From: Alphaproteobacteria bacterium
GTDB taxonomy: Bacteria; Pseudomonadota; Alphaproteobacteria; UBA7985; JAUIBT01
Direction: 5' to 3'
DNA: 64,000 bases
Assembly (NCBI GenBank): GCA_030428255.1
Contig: JAUIBT010000021.1
Span: 1-64,000, forward strand
Made by a program: the position numbers and the translations under genes
Shown: piece after piece, positions 25,666-34,618 of the stretch
Position numbering within the stretch: position 1 is the stretch's first letter
How the letters are laid out: each line of letters begins with the position of its first letter
Notes under the pieces: generated by a model
Database searches by the model: none
What the model was told of the DNA's origin: nothing
Seen by the model: only the letters and a program-made list of their open reading frames with translations

Positions 25666-26457
25666 ATGTCTGAAGACTTGCTGCACTTAGATCCAGATCG
25701 CGACCCAGCCGATGTGCTGGTGCTAAATCTAGACGCCTGGGAAGGCCCGCTGGATGTCTTGTTGCATCTTGCGCGCGAGCAAAAGGTCGATCTGGCGAAC
25801 ATTTCGATCTTGGCCCTGGTGGACCAATACATCGCCTTTGTGAAGGCCGCTAAGCGGCTGAGGATTGAGCTGGCTGCTGACTATCTGGTGATGGCGGCCT
25901 GGCTGGCCTACCTGAAATCCAAGGTCTTGCTGCCCAAGCCCAAAAACGACGACGATAGCGATGGCCAGCAGGTCGTTCGCGACCTGACTTTTCATTTGCG
26001 CCGCTTAGCTGCGGTGCGCGATGCGGGCGAGGCTCTGATGGAGCGCCCGCGCTTGGGCCAGTGGCGCTTTGTGCGCGGATTTGAGGAACCCCAAGCCGTG
26101 GTGGAAAACATCCGCTGGACGGCATCCTTGCACGACCTTCTGTCGGCCTACGGACGCATTAAGATCGCACAGACCAAGCCGCAGTTCGATTTTCGCCGTC
26201 CGCATATCGTCAGTATTGAAGAATCTTTGGCGCGCCTGCGCGGTATCATCTCCAAGCCCATCCCGCTGTGGACCGAGTTGGCGACTTTTCTGCCTCCTGG
26301 TTTGCTCGAACCTGAAGAACGGCGCTCTGGCCTAGCCTCGACCCTGGTTGCGGCGCTGGAATTGGCACGCGCCGGGCGCTTGGATTTGAACCAGGACGAG
26401 CCCTTTGGTCCCATCATGCTGAAGTCGCCCGATGAGGCGCGAGGAGATTTATTGTGA
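25666..26457 (+). CDS. scpA: Segregation and condensation protein A
   Basis: 263 residues. The N terminus has W-E-G-P-L-D-V-L-L-H-L-A-R-E-Q-K-V-D-L near 25-43, the kleisin N-domain signature of ScpA, then A-A-W-L-A-Y-L-K-S-K-V-L-L-P. The C-terminal winged-helix region is weaker but present. ScpA bridges the SMC heads in the bacterial condensin with ScpB. The stop overlaps the scpB GTG start (GTGA). In many relatives nagZ directly precedes scpA; here only a 106-bp non-coding gap separates it from the SPOR gene. Confidence 0.93.
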   Translation: MSEDLLHLDPDRDPADVLVLNLDAWEGPLDVLLHLAREQKVDLANISILALVDQYIAFVKAAKRLRIELAADYLVMAAWLAYLKSKVLLPKPKNDDDSDGQQVVRDLTFHLRRLAAVRDAGEALMERPRLGQWRFVRGFEEPQAVVENIRWTASLHDLLSAYGRIKIAQTKPQFDFRRPHIVSIEESLARLRGIISKPIPLWTELATFLPPGLLEPEERRSGLASTLVAALELARAGRLDLNQDEPFGPIMLKSPDEARGDLL

Positions 26458-27191
26458 GCGATTCGGTCATTCACGCTCAATTCGGCGATGCGCGGACCAA
26501 AGACCCACACGACAAGGGCGAGGGCGCGGAAGGCGCGCTGGTGCGCGCCTTGGAGGCGGTGCTCTTCAACGCTCGGGCGCCGCTGGGTGAGGGCGAACTG
26601 GCTCACCGGCTGCAGGTGACGGAACTGGAGTTGGCAGGGCTGTTGACCGACCTCCAGCGGCACTACCAAGCCCGCGGTGTGGTGCTGGAGCGCCAGGAGG
26701 ATCGCTGGGCCTTTCGTACCGCCAGCGACGTGGCCGACTACTTGGCCCAAGAGCGCGAGGTCGAGCGAAAGCTGTCGCGCGCGGCCATTGAAACCTTGTC
26801 GATCATCGCCTACCACCAGCCGGTTACGCGTGCGGAGATTGAGGAAATCAGGGGCGTGGCAGTCTCAAAAGGAACGCTCGACCTTTTGCTTGAGCTGGAG
26901 TGGGTGCAGCCCGCAGGCCGTCGTGAGACCTTGGGGCGACCCTTGCAATGGGCGACTTCGGCCGCGTTCTTGGACCACTTCAACCTTGGTTCAACCAGCG
27001 ACCTGCCGGGGCTCGAGGAGTTGCGCGCTGCTGGCCTTTTGTCCAAGCGGGCGACCTTGGGCTCTGACACGCTAGGCAAAATGGGTGAAGATGTTGCCGA
27101 AGAGGGCGTACTGGATAGCGAGGAGAGTGACGGTGCGGAGCTGCTCGCGTCTGTGGCCGAAGACGAGCCAAACCAGCCGCAACAGACTTAG
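26454..27191 (+). CDS. scpB: Segregation and condensation protein B
   Basis: 245 residues from a GTG that overlaps the scpA stop. The core L-E-A-V-L-F-N-A-R-x-P-L near 37-48 and L-S-I-I-A-Y-H-Q-P-V-T-R-A-E-I-E-E-I-R-G-V near 117-137 are diagnostic for the tandem winged-helix ScpB. The motif T-L-G-R-P-L-Q-W-A-T-S follows (about 158-169). The last 60 residues are acidic and low-complexity. ScpB dimers bind ScpA and complete the SMC complex. Confidence 0.93.
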   Translation: MSDSVIHAQFGDARTKDPHDKGEGAEGALVRALEAVLFNARAPLGEGELAHRLQVTELELAGLLTDLQRHYQARGVVLERQEDRWAFRTASDVADYLAQEREVERKLSRAAIETLSIIAYHQPVTRAEIEEIRGVAVSKGTLDLLLELEWVQPAGRRETLGRPLQWATSAAFLDHFNLGSTSDLPGLEELRAAGLLSKRATLGSDTLGKMGEDVAEEGVLDSEESDGAELLASVAEDEPNQPQQT

Positions 27192-27295
27192 AACCTGGCG
27201 TCAGAAACCCCGCCAGGCCGAACAACCGCGAAAATACCTGGAAATTGGACCCGCATGGTCTTACATCAGGGCATGGCCATGCGCAGGAGTTTGCC

Positions 27296-28408
27296 TTGCT
27301 CGACAGCGATTTCTTTTTAAACAATCCAGCCCACTGCACGACCGATGTCGAAGGCGAGTGCCTGTTGCGCGTGTCTGGCCTGAGCCACGCTTGGGGCTCA
27401 GAAACGGTGTTGGAAGGCCTGTCCTTTAATGTGGCAGCGGGGCAAATCGCCTGCCTGTTGGGTGCGTCTGGCAGCGGCAAATCGACCACCTTACGCTTGA
27501 TTGCAGGCCTTGAACGCCTGCAACAGGGGCGGGTTGAGATTGACGATCAGCTCGTGGCGTCCCCCGACTTTCAGGTGCCTGCGCAAGATCGCTCGGTCGG
27601 GCTGATGTTCCAGGACTATGCCCTGTTTCCGCATATGCGCGCCTGGCAGAACGTTGCCTATGGACTGCACAAATTGCCGCGCTCCCGGCGCAAAGCCCGC
27701 GCCCTAGAGCTGCTGGATGAGGTGTCTATGGCCGATCAAGCCGAGGCATTTCCGCACCAAATGTCGGGCGGTCAGCAGCAGCGCGTTGCACTGGCGCGCG
27801 CGCTGGGCCCTGAGCCCAAGGTCTTGTTGCTCGATGAGCCCTTTTCTGGCCTGGACGGCAGCCTGCGTTCGCGTTTGCGTGACATGACTTTGCATGTGGT
27901 TAAGGAGCGCAACATAGCCGCCATTGTCGTCACCCATGACGCCGATGAGGCCTTGTTTATGGCCGACTGGATCGTGCTGATCGAAAAGGGCCGGCTGTTG
28001 CAACAAGGCGTGCCGAGCCAGATTTATTACGAACCGCGCTCGCCCGAAGTGGTGAAATTCTTTGGCGATGTCAATCGCTTAGATGGTTGGGTCGAGGCTG
28101 GGCGCATCCAGACCCTGGTGGGGCCGGTGCGCGAAACCTCTTTGCCAGCAGGCACGCAGGTGGATGTCTACGCGCGCCCCGAAGCCATTCGCGTGTGTCC
28201 TGTTGCCATGCAGTCCGGCGAGACGCTGGTAGAGATCCGCGCGGCGCGCGCGTTGGGGCGTCAATCGGTTTTGCATATGGACGTGGTGGGTGTGCCGCAG
28301 CAACACATTCACGCCCGGATCGCAGGCCAATTCCTGCCGAAGGAAGGCAGTCAATTTGGCGTTGGCTTGGATGCCAGCATGACGTATGTATTCCCGCGCG
28401 ATGCTTGA
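27296..28408 (+). CDS. ABC transporter ATP-binding protein of the Fe3+/polyamine (FbpC/PotA) type, no partner genes nearby
   Basis: About 370 residues from a TTG at 27296 with AGGAG 6 nt upstream; the frame is open to a TTG at 27245. Walker A is G-A-S-G-S-G-K-S-T, the Q-loop F-Q-D-Y-A-L-F-P, the signature M-S-G-G-Q-Q-Q-R-V-A-L-A-R, Walker B V-L-L-L-D-E-P-F and the switch His V-T-H-D-A-D-E-A. The C-terminal 120 residues form a TOBE-like region, the usual layout of FbpC/PotA importer ATPases. No permease or binding-protein gene is in the window. It interrupts the scpB-tatA adjacency seen in relatives, so it may be a later insertion serving distant permeases. Confidence 0.87.
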   Translation: MLDSDFFLNNPAHCTTDVEGECLLRVSGLSHAWGSETVLEGLSFNVAAGQIACLLGASGSGKSTTLRLIAGLERLQQGRVEIDDQLVASPDFQVPAQDRSVGLMFQDYALFPHMRAWQNVAYGLHKLPRSRRKARALELLDEVSMADQAEAFPHQMSGGQQQRVALARALGPEPKVLLLDEPFSGLDGSLRSRLRDMTLHVVKERNIAAIVVTHDADEALFMADWIVLIEKGRLLQQGVPSQIYYEPRSPEVVKFFGDVNRLDGWVEAGRIQTLVGPVRETSLPAGTQVDVYARPEAIRVCPVAMQSGETLVEIRAARALGRQSVLHMDVVGVPQQHIHARIAGQFLPKEGSQFGVGLDASMTYVFPRDA

Positions 28409-28512
28409 TGTCGCTGTTTGGCCCTTTTTTTGAGCCAGAGATTGATTATCTTCGCGCAATCTGCAATCAGAGTTCCGCACTGAACTCCTAACTATACCGA
28501 GGCGGTACGACT

Positions 28513-28755
28513 ATGTTCTCCATGGGTCCCTGGCAGCTACTAATTATCCTCGCCATCATCCTGCTGCTGTTTGGCGGCCGTGGGCGCATCCCCCAGTTGA
28601 TGAAAGACATGGGCACCGGCATCAACGCCTTCCGCAAAGGGCTGAAGGACGAGGACAAAGGCAAAGACGACGAGGCGAAAACCGAGACGTTGGAAGCCAA
28701 AGATGAGGCTCCTGCTGCGCGCAGCAGCGAAAGCGATACCGACAAGACTGCCTAA
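28513..28755 (+). CDS. tatA: Sec-independent translocase subunit TatA
   Basis: 80 residues. A short N-terminal helix (W-Q-L-L-I-I-L-A-I-I-L-L-L-F-G) is followed by F-G-G-R-G-R-I-P-Q-L and an amphipathic helix with F-R-K-G-L-K, then a charged tail, all as in TatA. It forms the protein-conducting assembly of the twin-arginine pathway. First gene of tatABC, 104 bp after the ABC ATPase gene. Confidence 0.95.
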   Translation: MFSMGPWQLLIILAIILLLFGGRGRIPQLMKDMGTGINAFRKGLKDEDKGKDDEAKTETLEAKDEAPAARSSESDTDKTA

Positions 28756-28808
28756 GGGCAGCTTGAACGGTCGCATAACAGTTACGTGGTAACGGACGGC
28801 AGGCAAGC

Positions 28809-29315
28809 ATGTTGAACATGGGCACCACCGAGATCATGGTGGTGGTCCTGGTGATTGTCATATTCATCGGACCAAAAGGTATTCCCAAGCTTGTCAAAGA
28901 CATTCGCGGTTGGATCAAGTCCCTGCGCGGAGTGGTGGGCGATTTAACAGCAACCTTTGACGATATGGTCAAAGATACGGAATTCAAAGAGACCGCTGAC
29001 TTGATCAAAGAAGCGCGCCGCTTCAATCCGCGCAGCTTGATTGATCCCGACGGCGAGACCGAGAAATCCCTGCGCTCGCTGGGCAAGGATGTTGAATCAG
29101 CGACCTCGGCCTCTTCCGAGTTGTCGTCGTCCAGTTTTAGCGCCGGCCAATCGGCGCACACAGCAGCCGACCCCAAAGCGGCGAGCAGCCCAGCCAGCCC
29201 ATCCGTGGCAGCACCTGCGCCAGAGGTCTCGAAGCCAGTCAAGCGTTCAAACGCGCTGCTGGAAGAGGCCAGCAGCCACCTCGATTCCCTCAATGACAAA
29301 GATACCCAGGCATGA
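28809..29315 (+). CDS. tatB: Sec-independent translocase subunit TatB
   Basis: 168 residues. The N-terminal membrane helix (E-I-M-V-V-V-L-V-I-V-I-F-I-G-P-K-G-I-P-K-L) has the Glu and Gly-Pro typical of TatB, followed by a long amphipathic helix and a Ser/Ala/Pro-rich disordered tail. TatB with TatC forms the receptor for twin-arginine signal peptides. It overlaps tatC by 4 bp. Confidence 0.93.
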   Translation: MLNMGTTEIMVVVLVIVIFIGPKGIPKLVKDIRGWIKSLRGVVGDLTATFDDMVKDTEFKETADLIKEARRFNPRSLIDPDGETEKSLRSLGKDVESATSASSELSSSSFSAGQSAHTAADPKAASSPASPSVAAPAPEVSKPVKRSNALLEEASSHLDSLNDKDTQA

Positions 29316-30208
29316 GCGAGATCACCGATCAATCGAGCCTGAATGAAGCCCGCATGGGGCTGATGGAACATCTGGTCGAGCTGCGAAACCGCTTGATGTG
29401 GGTCATGGCGGTTTTGATCGGCGTATCCATTGTCGCCTTTATCTTCAGTGATGAAATTTTCGGCTTCATGTCTGCGCCCTTGATGGACAAGATGCAGGCC
29501 AAGGGTTTGGAGCTGTTTGGGCCGGATTTTGAAGCCCAGATGATCGCCACCAATCCGACCGAGATCTTTTGGAACTATATCAAAGTTTCGGTCTATACCG
29601 GACTGTTGGTCACCATGCCCTGGACCTTGTTTCAGATCTGGCGATTTGTTGCTCCTGGGCTCTACGCCAACGAGAAAGCCGTGGTTTGGCCCTTCCTGGT
29701 CGCGACGCCGGTGCTGTTTTGGACCGGTTGCATGCTGGTCTATTTCGTCATGGCACCCTTGGCTTTTGATTTCCTGCTGGGCTTCCAAAACGAAACGACA
29801 CGCTTGATGCCAACGGTCGGGCAATACGTGCCCTTGTTGATGTGGCTCATGTTGGCGACTGGGGTTGGTTTTCAGCTACCGGTCCTGCTGAACCTTTTAG
29901 CGCGCGCGGGGCTGGTCACCGCTAAGCAGCTCATGGGCTTTTGGAAGTATTCGCTGGTCGGCATTGCCATTATGGCCGCCATTTTCACGCCACCCGATCC
30001 GGTCAGCCAGATCAGCCTGGGCTTGCCCATGATTGGGCTATATTTCGGTTCGATCTGGACCATCTGGCTGATGGAAAAGGCGCAAGGTCGCAACTCCTTC
30101 ACTGAAGAAGAGTTCGACTATTCGCAGTACGAAGATGAGCTCGCCGATGAGTTTGATCGCGACGCTGAGAACGAGGGCGACGACGATGAGGCTGGCTCAA
30201 AACCCTGA
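29312..30208 (+). CDS. tatC: Sec-independent translocase subunit TatC
   Basis: 298 residues with six transmembrane helices. M-E-H-L-V-E-L-R-N-R-L near 17-27 is the cytoplasmic signal-peptide-binding segment, and F-Y-A-N-E-K-A-type and I-F-T-P-P-D-P-V-S-Q loops are family hallmarks. The last 35 residues are strongly acidic. It starts inside the tatB stop (ATGA) and is followed by a strong terminator. Confidence 0.95.
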   Translation: MSEITDQSSLNEARMGLMEHLVELRNRLMWVMAVLIGVSIVAFIFSDEIFGFMSAPLMDKMQAKGLELFGPDFEAQMIATNPTEIFWNYIKVSVYTGLLVTMPWTLFQIWRFVAPGLYANEKAVVWPFLVATPVLFWTGCMLVYFVMAPLAFDFLLGFQNETTRLMPTVGQYVPLLMWLMLATGVGFQLPVLLNLLARAGLVTAKQLMGFWKYSLVGIAIMAAIFTPPDPVSQISLGLPMIGLYFGSIWTIWLMEKAQGRNSFTEEEFDYSQYEDELADEFDRDAENEGDDDEAGSKP

Positions 30209-30235
30209 GTTTTGAACGTCGCTGACTAGAATAAG

Positions 30236-30268
30236 ACGCGCCTCAAGCGATTTGGGGCGCGTTTTTTT
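30236..30268 (+). terminator. Intrinsic terminator after tatC
   Basis: ACGCGCCTCAA (30236-30246) pairs with its near-perfect complement (30252-30262, one G-T pair) around a 5-nt loop, followed by a run of seven T. It separates the tat genes from serS. Confidence 0.9.
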
Positions 30269-30422
30269 CGTGGCTGCCGCGCGGCCCTAGGTCAGCCGAG
30301 CATCGAAGCTAGAAAATAATGCGAGCCAGGGCTCGGCAGGCACACTCCTAGCTTGAGCCTGCCCGCGCTCCGCGTTAGACAGGCTGATCCCAATAACCAT
30401 TTGCGCTCACGGGAGTAGAGCT

Positions 30423-31700
30423 ATGCATGACTTGCGCGCCATTCGCGAAAATCCGGCCGCCTTTGACGAAGGCCTAAAGCGACGTTTCCTGGAGCCGCAA
30501 TCATCGTCCATTCTGGCCCTTGATGAAGCGCACAGAGCCTTGTTGACCCAGGCTCAGGAGCTGCAAAACCGCCGCAACGAAGCCTCAAAAGAGGTCGGGC
30601 AGGTCAAGCGCACCGGCGGCGATGCTTCTGCTTTGATGGCTGAGGTCAGCGCTCTCAAGGATCGCCTGGCTGAACTGGAGCAGGCCGCTGGCGCCAAAGA
30701 GGGCGAGCTTCGCGGTATCCTTGAGGGGCTGCCGAACCTGCCTATGGACGACGTGCCGGTCGGGCCTGATGAAGATGCAAACCTGGAAGTGCGCCGCTGG
30801 GGTACCCCCGTTGAGCTGGGCTTTGAAGCCAAGCAGCATTTTGAACTGGGCGAAGCGCTGGGGCTCATGGATTTCGAAACAGCGGCCTACTTGTCTGGCG
30901 CGCGATTTGTGGTGCTCAAGGGGGCCATCGCGCGCCTGGAGCGGGCACTCGCGCAGTTCATGCTCAACACCCACATCAGCGAGCACGGCTATACCGAGAC
31001 TGCGCCGCCGTTCTTGGTGCGCGACGTGGCGCTCTATGGCACTGGCCAACTGCCCAAGTTTGAGGAAGATCTGTTTAAGACCGACAGCGGTCACTACCTG
31101 ATCCCCACCTCTGAAGTGCCCATGACCAACTACGCTGCCGATCAGATCATTGAGCGCGAGAGCCTGCCGCATCGCTATACGGCTTGCACCCCCTGTTTCC
31201 GCTCTGAAGCGGGCTCGGCGGGCCGCGATACCCGTGGCCTGATTCGCATGCACCAGTTCCAGAAAGTCGAGATGGTTGCCATTACCGCGCCAGATCAGTC
31301 GGACGCCGAGCTGGAGCGCATGACCGGCTGTGCGGAAGCCATCATGCAGGCCTTGGAGCTGCCCTATCGGGTGCTGAAGCTGTCGAGCGGGGACATGGGT
31401 TTTGGCGCCCGCAAGACCTATGACCTTGAGGTGTGGCTGCCCGGTCAAGGCCAGTATCGCGAGATCTCAAGCTGTTCAAATTGCGGGGATTTCCAGGCCC
31501 GTCGCATGAAGGCCCGCTGTCGAGCCAAGGGCGATAAAAAGACCGAATTCGTTCACACACTGAACGGCTCGGGTGTGGCCACGGGCCGTGCGCTGGTTGC
31601 GGTGCTGGAGAATTACCAGCAGGCTGACGGTTCGATCCGCGTGCCCGAGGTGCTGCGCCCCTATATGGGCGGCATCGAGGTGATCGCGCACGGAGCCTAG
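30423..31700 (+). CDS. serS: Seryl-tRNA synthetase
   Basis: 425 residues, standard length. The N-terminal long coiled-coil arm (about 30-100) precedes the class II catalytic core. Motif 2 is [15 protein letters not shown] near 259-273, and motif 3 is the [10 protein letters not shown] segment near 383-392 with R-V-P-E-V-L-R-P-Y after it. GGGAG lies 8 nt upstream of the ATG. It charges tRNA-Ser and opens the serS-surE-pcm run. Confidence 0.95.
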   Translation: MHDLRAIRENPAAFDEGLKRRFLEPQSSSILALDEAHRALLTQAQELQNRRNEASKEVGQVKRTGGDASALMAEVSALKDRLAELEQAAGAKEGELRGILEGLPNLPMDDVPVGPDEDANLEVRRWGTPVELGFEAKQHFELGEALGLMDFETAAYLSGARFVVLKGAIARLERALAQFMLNTHISEHGYTETAPPFLVRDVALYGTGQLPKFEEDLFKTDSGHYLIPTSEVPMTNYAADQIIERESLPHRYTACTPCFRSEAGSAGRDTRGLIRMHQFQKVEMVAITAPDQSDAELERMTGCAEAIMQALELPYRVLKLSSGDMGFGARKTYDLEVWLPGQGQYREISSCSNCGDFQARRMKARCRAKGDKKTEFVHTLNGSGVATGRALVAVLENYQQADGSIRVPEVLRPYMGGIEVIAHGA

Positions 31701-31703
31701 AGC

Positions 31704-32489
31704 ATGACTCTGGACCTTAGCCACCTGCGCGTCATGCTGGTCAATGACGACGGCATCGACGCGCCGGGCCTGGCCTTGCTTGAGGAGTCATTGCGGCCTT
31801 TGATCCCCGATCTGTGGATCGTGGCCCCCAGTGCTGAGCGCTCTGGCGCTTCGCGGCAGATCTCGTTACGGCGAGAAGTTGCTGTCGAGGAGCGCGGCGG
31901 GCAGCGATTTGCGGTGGATGGCACGCCCACCGACTGCGTGCTGATCGGCTTGCGACATTTGATGCAGGAGCGCAAACCCGACCTGGTGCTCAGCGGCATC
32001 AATGCGGGCGGGAATCTGGGCGAAGACATCGGCTATTCGGGAACCTGCGGTGCGGCCTTTGAGGCGCGCCAGTCAGGCGTTCCGGCCATAGCCTTCAGCC
32101 AGGTGCGCTCGACGATTGCAGCAGACGGTATTTGGTCGGCCTCGCGGGCATGGCTGCCGACCCTGCTGCCCGACTTGACGGCTTTCGCGTTAAAGGGCTG
32201 CGCTATGCTGAACGTCAACTTTCCGGCCTGTGAGGGCGGGGCGGTTAAGGGCGTGCGGGTGGCCCACCAAGGCGAACGCGAGGAGTCCTCGCAGACAGAA
32301 GAGCATGGAGCGGGCGACAAAAAGCGCAGCTTTTACTTCTCGTTTTTGCGCTCCGACGTTCCCAAGGACGAGGGCTCGGATATCGATGCAGTGCGCAACG
32401 GCTATGTTTCCGTGACCCCGATTACCCCGGATGTGACCGACTATCGCGCGCTCAGCCGCCTGACGGTTGCCTTGAATTTGCACCGCTAA
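31704..32489 (+). CDS. surE: 5'/3'-nucleotidase SurE
   Basis: 261 residues. V-N-D-D-G-I-D-A-P-G near 14-23 gives the metal-binding Asp pair, A-P-S-A-E-R-S-G-A-S near 43-52 and S-G-I-N-A-G-G-N-L-G-E-D near 98-109 complete the SurE site, and Y-S-G-T-C-G-A-A follows. SurE dephosphorylates nucleoside monophosphates and sits next to pcm in many proteobacteria. The gene starts 3 bp after serS and ends in a TAATG overlap with pcm. Confidence 0.95.
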   Translation: MTLDLSHLRVMLVNDDGIDAPGLALLEESLRPLIPDLWIVAPSAERSGASRQISLRREVAVEERGGQRFAVDGTPTDCVLIGLRHLMQERKPDLVLSGINAGGNLGEDIGYSGTCGAAFEARQSGVPAIAFSQVRSTIAADGIWSASRAWLPTLLPDLTAFALKGCAMLNVNFPACEGGAVKGVRVAHQGEREESSQTEEHGAGDKKRSFYFSFLRSDVPKDEGSDIDAVRNGYVSVTPITPDVTDYRALSRLTVALNLHR

Positions 32490-33196
32490 TGCGTCCGGGC
32501 AGCCCATATCTTTATTCTGGACGCGCGGGCAGCGGCAACGGGGGCCACAGTGCGAGTGATGCAGCCCAAAGGGCGCAATTCACCTTGGCTTTGCGTCGGG
32601 CGGGGGTGATGGACACGCGCGTTCTGGCCGCGCTTGAGCGGGTGCCGCGCCCGGCTTTTGTGCCGGAATCGTTGCGCTCTCACGCCTACGAAGACTGCGC
32701 GCTGGCGATTGGCCTGGGGCAGACTATATCCGCGCCTTCGGTGGTCGGGATGATGACCCAAACCTTGGCGCTGCAACCCGAAGATAATGTGCTGGAGATC
32801 GGCACAGGATGCGGATATCAGGCGGCGGTCTTGGCCTGTTTGACCCGGCGGGTCACCAGTATCGAGCGCCACGGCCCACTGGCTGCCACGGCGCAACAGC
32901 GCCTGGCCAAGTTGGGCTTTCTCAACATTTCTGTACGCCACGGCGACGGCTTCTTGGGCGCGCCTGATCAAGCACCCTTCGACGCGATCATGGTGACAGC
33001 CGCCGCGCCGCACGTGCCCCCAGCCTTGACCCAGCAACTGGCCGAAGGCGGGCGGCTGATGATCCCGCTGCAAGTCGAAGGCCAAGCGGGCGAGCAGAGA
33101 GCCAAACTGCTTCTTTTGCGGCGCGACGGGGCGAATTGGCACCAACAAGTCATTGATCAAGCGAGCTTTGTTCCCATGCTGACGGGCCTAGACTGA
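32489..33196 (+). CDS. pcm: Protein-L-isoaspartate O-methyltransferase
   Basis: 235 residues. V-P-R-P-A-F-V-P near 52-59, I-G-L-G-Q-T-I-S-A-P near 74-83 and the SAM-binding V-L-E-I-G-T-G-C-G-Y-Q-A-A near 102-114 are diagnostic. It methylates isoaspartyl residues in aged proteins for repair. The start shares a base with the surE stop. Confidence 0.93.
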   Translation: MRPGSPYLYSGRAGSGNGGHSASDAAQRAQFTLALRRAGVMDTRVLAALERVPRPAFVPESLRSHAYEDCALAIGLGQTISAPSVVGMMTQTLALQPEDNVLEIGTGCGYQAAVLACLTRRVTSIERHGPLAATAQQRLAKLGFLNISVRHGDGFLGAPDQAPFDAIMVTAAAPHVPPALTQQLAEGGRLMIPLQVEGQAGEQRAKLLLLRRDGANWHQQVIDQASFVPMLTGLD

Positions 33197-33350
33197 GCGG
33201 CTCATCGGTCAGCGACTGCCACATCTAGGCCCAAATCGTCCCTAAATGGCCCCGCTTGACCTTGGCTTGCCACTGGCAAAAATGCTGGGATTCGCTACAC
33301 TAGCGGTATTTTAGACCAGTATAGATTTGACATATTTGAAAGGGTTGACC

Positions 33351-34553
33351 ATGGCGACCTGGAGTTTTTCGGTCCTTGGACGCGGCGTGCGCAAAACCTG
33401 CCTTTTCGGGCTAACTGCCCTCGCGCTCCAGTCTGCGCCCTTTGCTTTGAGCAGTGCTCAAGCTGGGGTGAACGATCTCTTTCCGACCAATCGAACCGCA
33501 GGCGGCTTCATCACTGACGGCGGCGTCTATGACGTTGTGCAGGGCGACACGCTCTATGGCATCTCCAAGCGATTTGGCGTGAGTATTGCCAATATCAAGG
33601 CGGCCAACGACCTGACGAGTGACCTTATTGGCCCCAACACGCTGCTTAAGATTCCGGGCGTGGGTGCGGGCGGTGGCTTGCTAGCTCCAGCGTCGTTTGA
33701 CGCAGGGGCGGTCAATGGAGCCTTTGCCTCCAGCCGCAGCTACACGGTCAAGTCAGGCGATACGCTGTACAAGATTTCTGTCGCCAACAAGGTCTCCGTT
33801 CGCGACTTGACTGCCATCAATCAGCTGAGAAGCGGCGACCGCATCCGCGTTGGTCAGGTGTTGATGTTGCCTGCCAAACCGGGTGGCCTAAACCAGTTAA
33901 CCGCCAAGAAAAAGCTTGAGCCGCAGGGCAACACAGGCTTTGGCAGCGGCCTGGGAGCCAGCCAGGGCGCAACGCAAGTGGCCAGCTTGGGCCGCAGCCT
34001 GTCGGTCCCCAAGCCGGTGCGCAAGCCCGCCGCGGTCGCAGCCCAGCAAGTCGCCGCGACGACCAGCGCCCAGGTCCAGCGTCCCGCGGCCGCGAGCACG
34101 CCAACACCAACGCCAGCAGCACAGCAGGTCGCCAAGAAAGACAGCGCCGCACCCGCTCCGACTGCCAAGTCAAAGGCTGCGAGCCTCATGTGGCCCGTGC
34201 GCGGTCAATTGCTCGAGAGCTTCGGTCTCAAGTCAGGTGGCGTCAAAGTCGATGGCATCACGATTGCTGTCAACGAAGGCGAGCCCATTAAGGCTGCTGG
34301 TGACGGCATGGTGATGTATTCCGGCAGCGTGCTGGCAGACTTCGGCCAACTGCTGTTGATCAAGCACGACAATGGTCTGATCACCGCCTATGCGCACAAC
34401 AAGAGCATTTCGGTGAAGAAAGGCCAGCGCGTGACCTCAGGGCAGGTGGTGGCTTTGGCCGGTCAAAGTGGCAAAGCCGAGCGCCCTCAGCTCCACTTCC
34501 AAGTGCGCGAGAACGGCAAGCCGGTCAATCCGCTGCCCTTCTTGACGCGTTGA
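33351..34553 (+). CDS. LysM/LytM (NlpD-like) protein with incomplete M23 metal site
   Basis: 400 residues from the ATG at 33351; a TTG at 33327 is less likely. A signal peptide runs to about residue 38 (A-Q-A). Two LysM domains lie at 60-103 and 130-175 (Y-D-V-V-Q-G-D-T-L and Y-T-V-K-S-G-D-T-L), then an Ala/Pro/Gln-rich linker, then an M23 fold at about 284-398. The first metal His of the HxxxD motif is replaced (G-G-V-K-V-D) and the HLH motif reads Q-L-H-F, so it is probably non-catalytic. By analogy with NlpD/EnvC it would activate amidases for daughter-cell separation. It follows pcm as in relatives. Confidence 0.9.
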   Translation: MATWSFSVLGRGVRKTCLFGLTALALQSAPFALSSAQAGVNDLFPTNRTAGGFITDGGVYDVVQGDTLYGISKRFGVSIANIKAANDLTSDLIGPNTLLKIPGVGAGGGLLAPASFDAGAVNGAFASSRSYTVKSGDTLYKISVANKVSVRDLTAINQLRSGDRIRVGQVLMLPAKPGGLNQLTAKKKLEPQGNTGFGSGLGASQGATQVASLGRSLSVPKPVRKPAAVAAQQVAATTSAQVQRPAAASTPTPTPAAQQVAKKDSAAPAPTAKSKAASLMWPVRGQLLESFGLKSGGVKVDGITIAVNEGEPIKAAGDGMVMYSGSVLADFGQLLLIKHDNGLITAYAHNKSISVKKGQRVTSGQVVALAGQSGKAERPQLHFQVRENGKPVNPLPFLTR

Positions 34554-34618
34554 ATAAATACAATTCAGCAAGACGCGATCCAAGAACTGCGGCGTCTGCA
34601 TGACACCGCAGAGCGCGG

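Noticed and set aside
27255-27320. 21-codon leader frame ahead of the ABC ATPase gene
   Set aside because: It overlaps the gene start in another frame and has no sign of attenuation structure.
28622-29824. 400-aa minus-strand frame across tatA-tatC
   Set aside because: The tatABC products are unmistakable on the plus strand.
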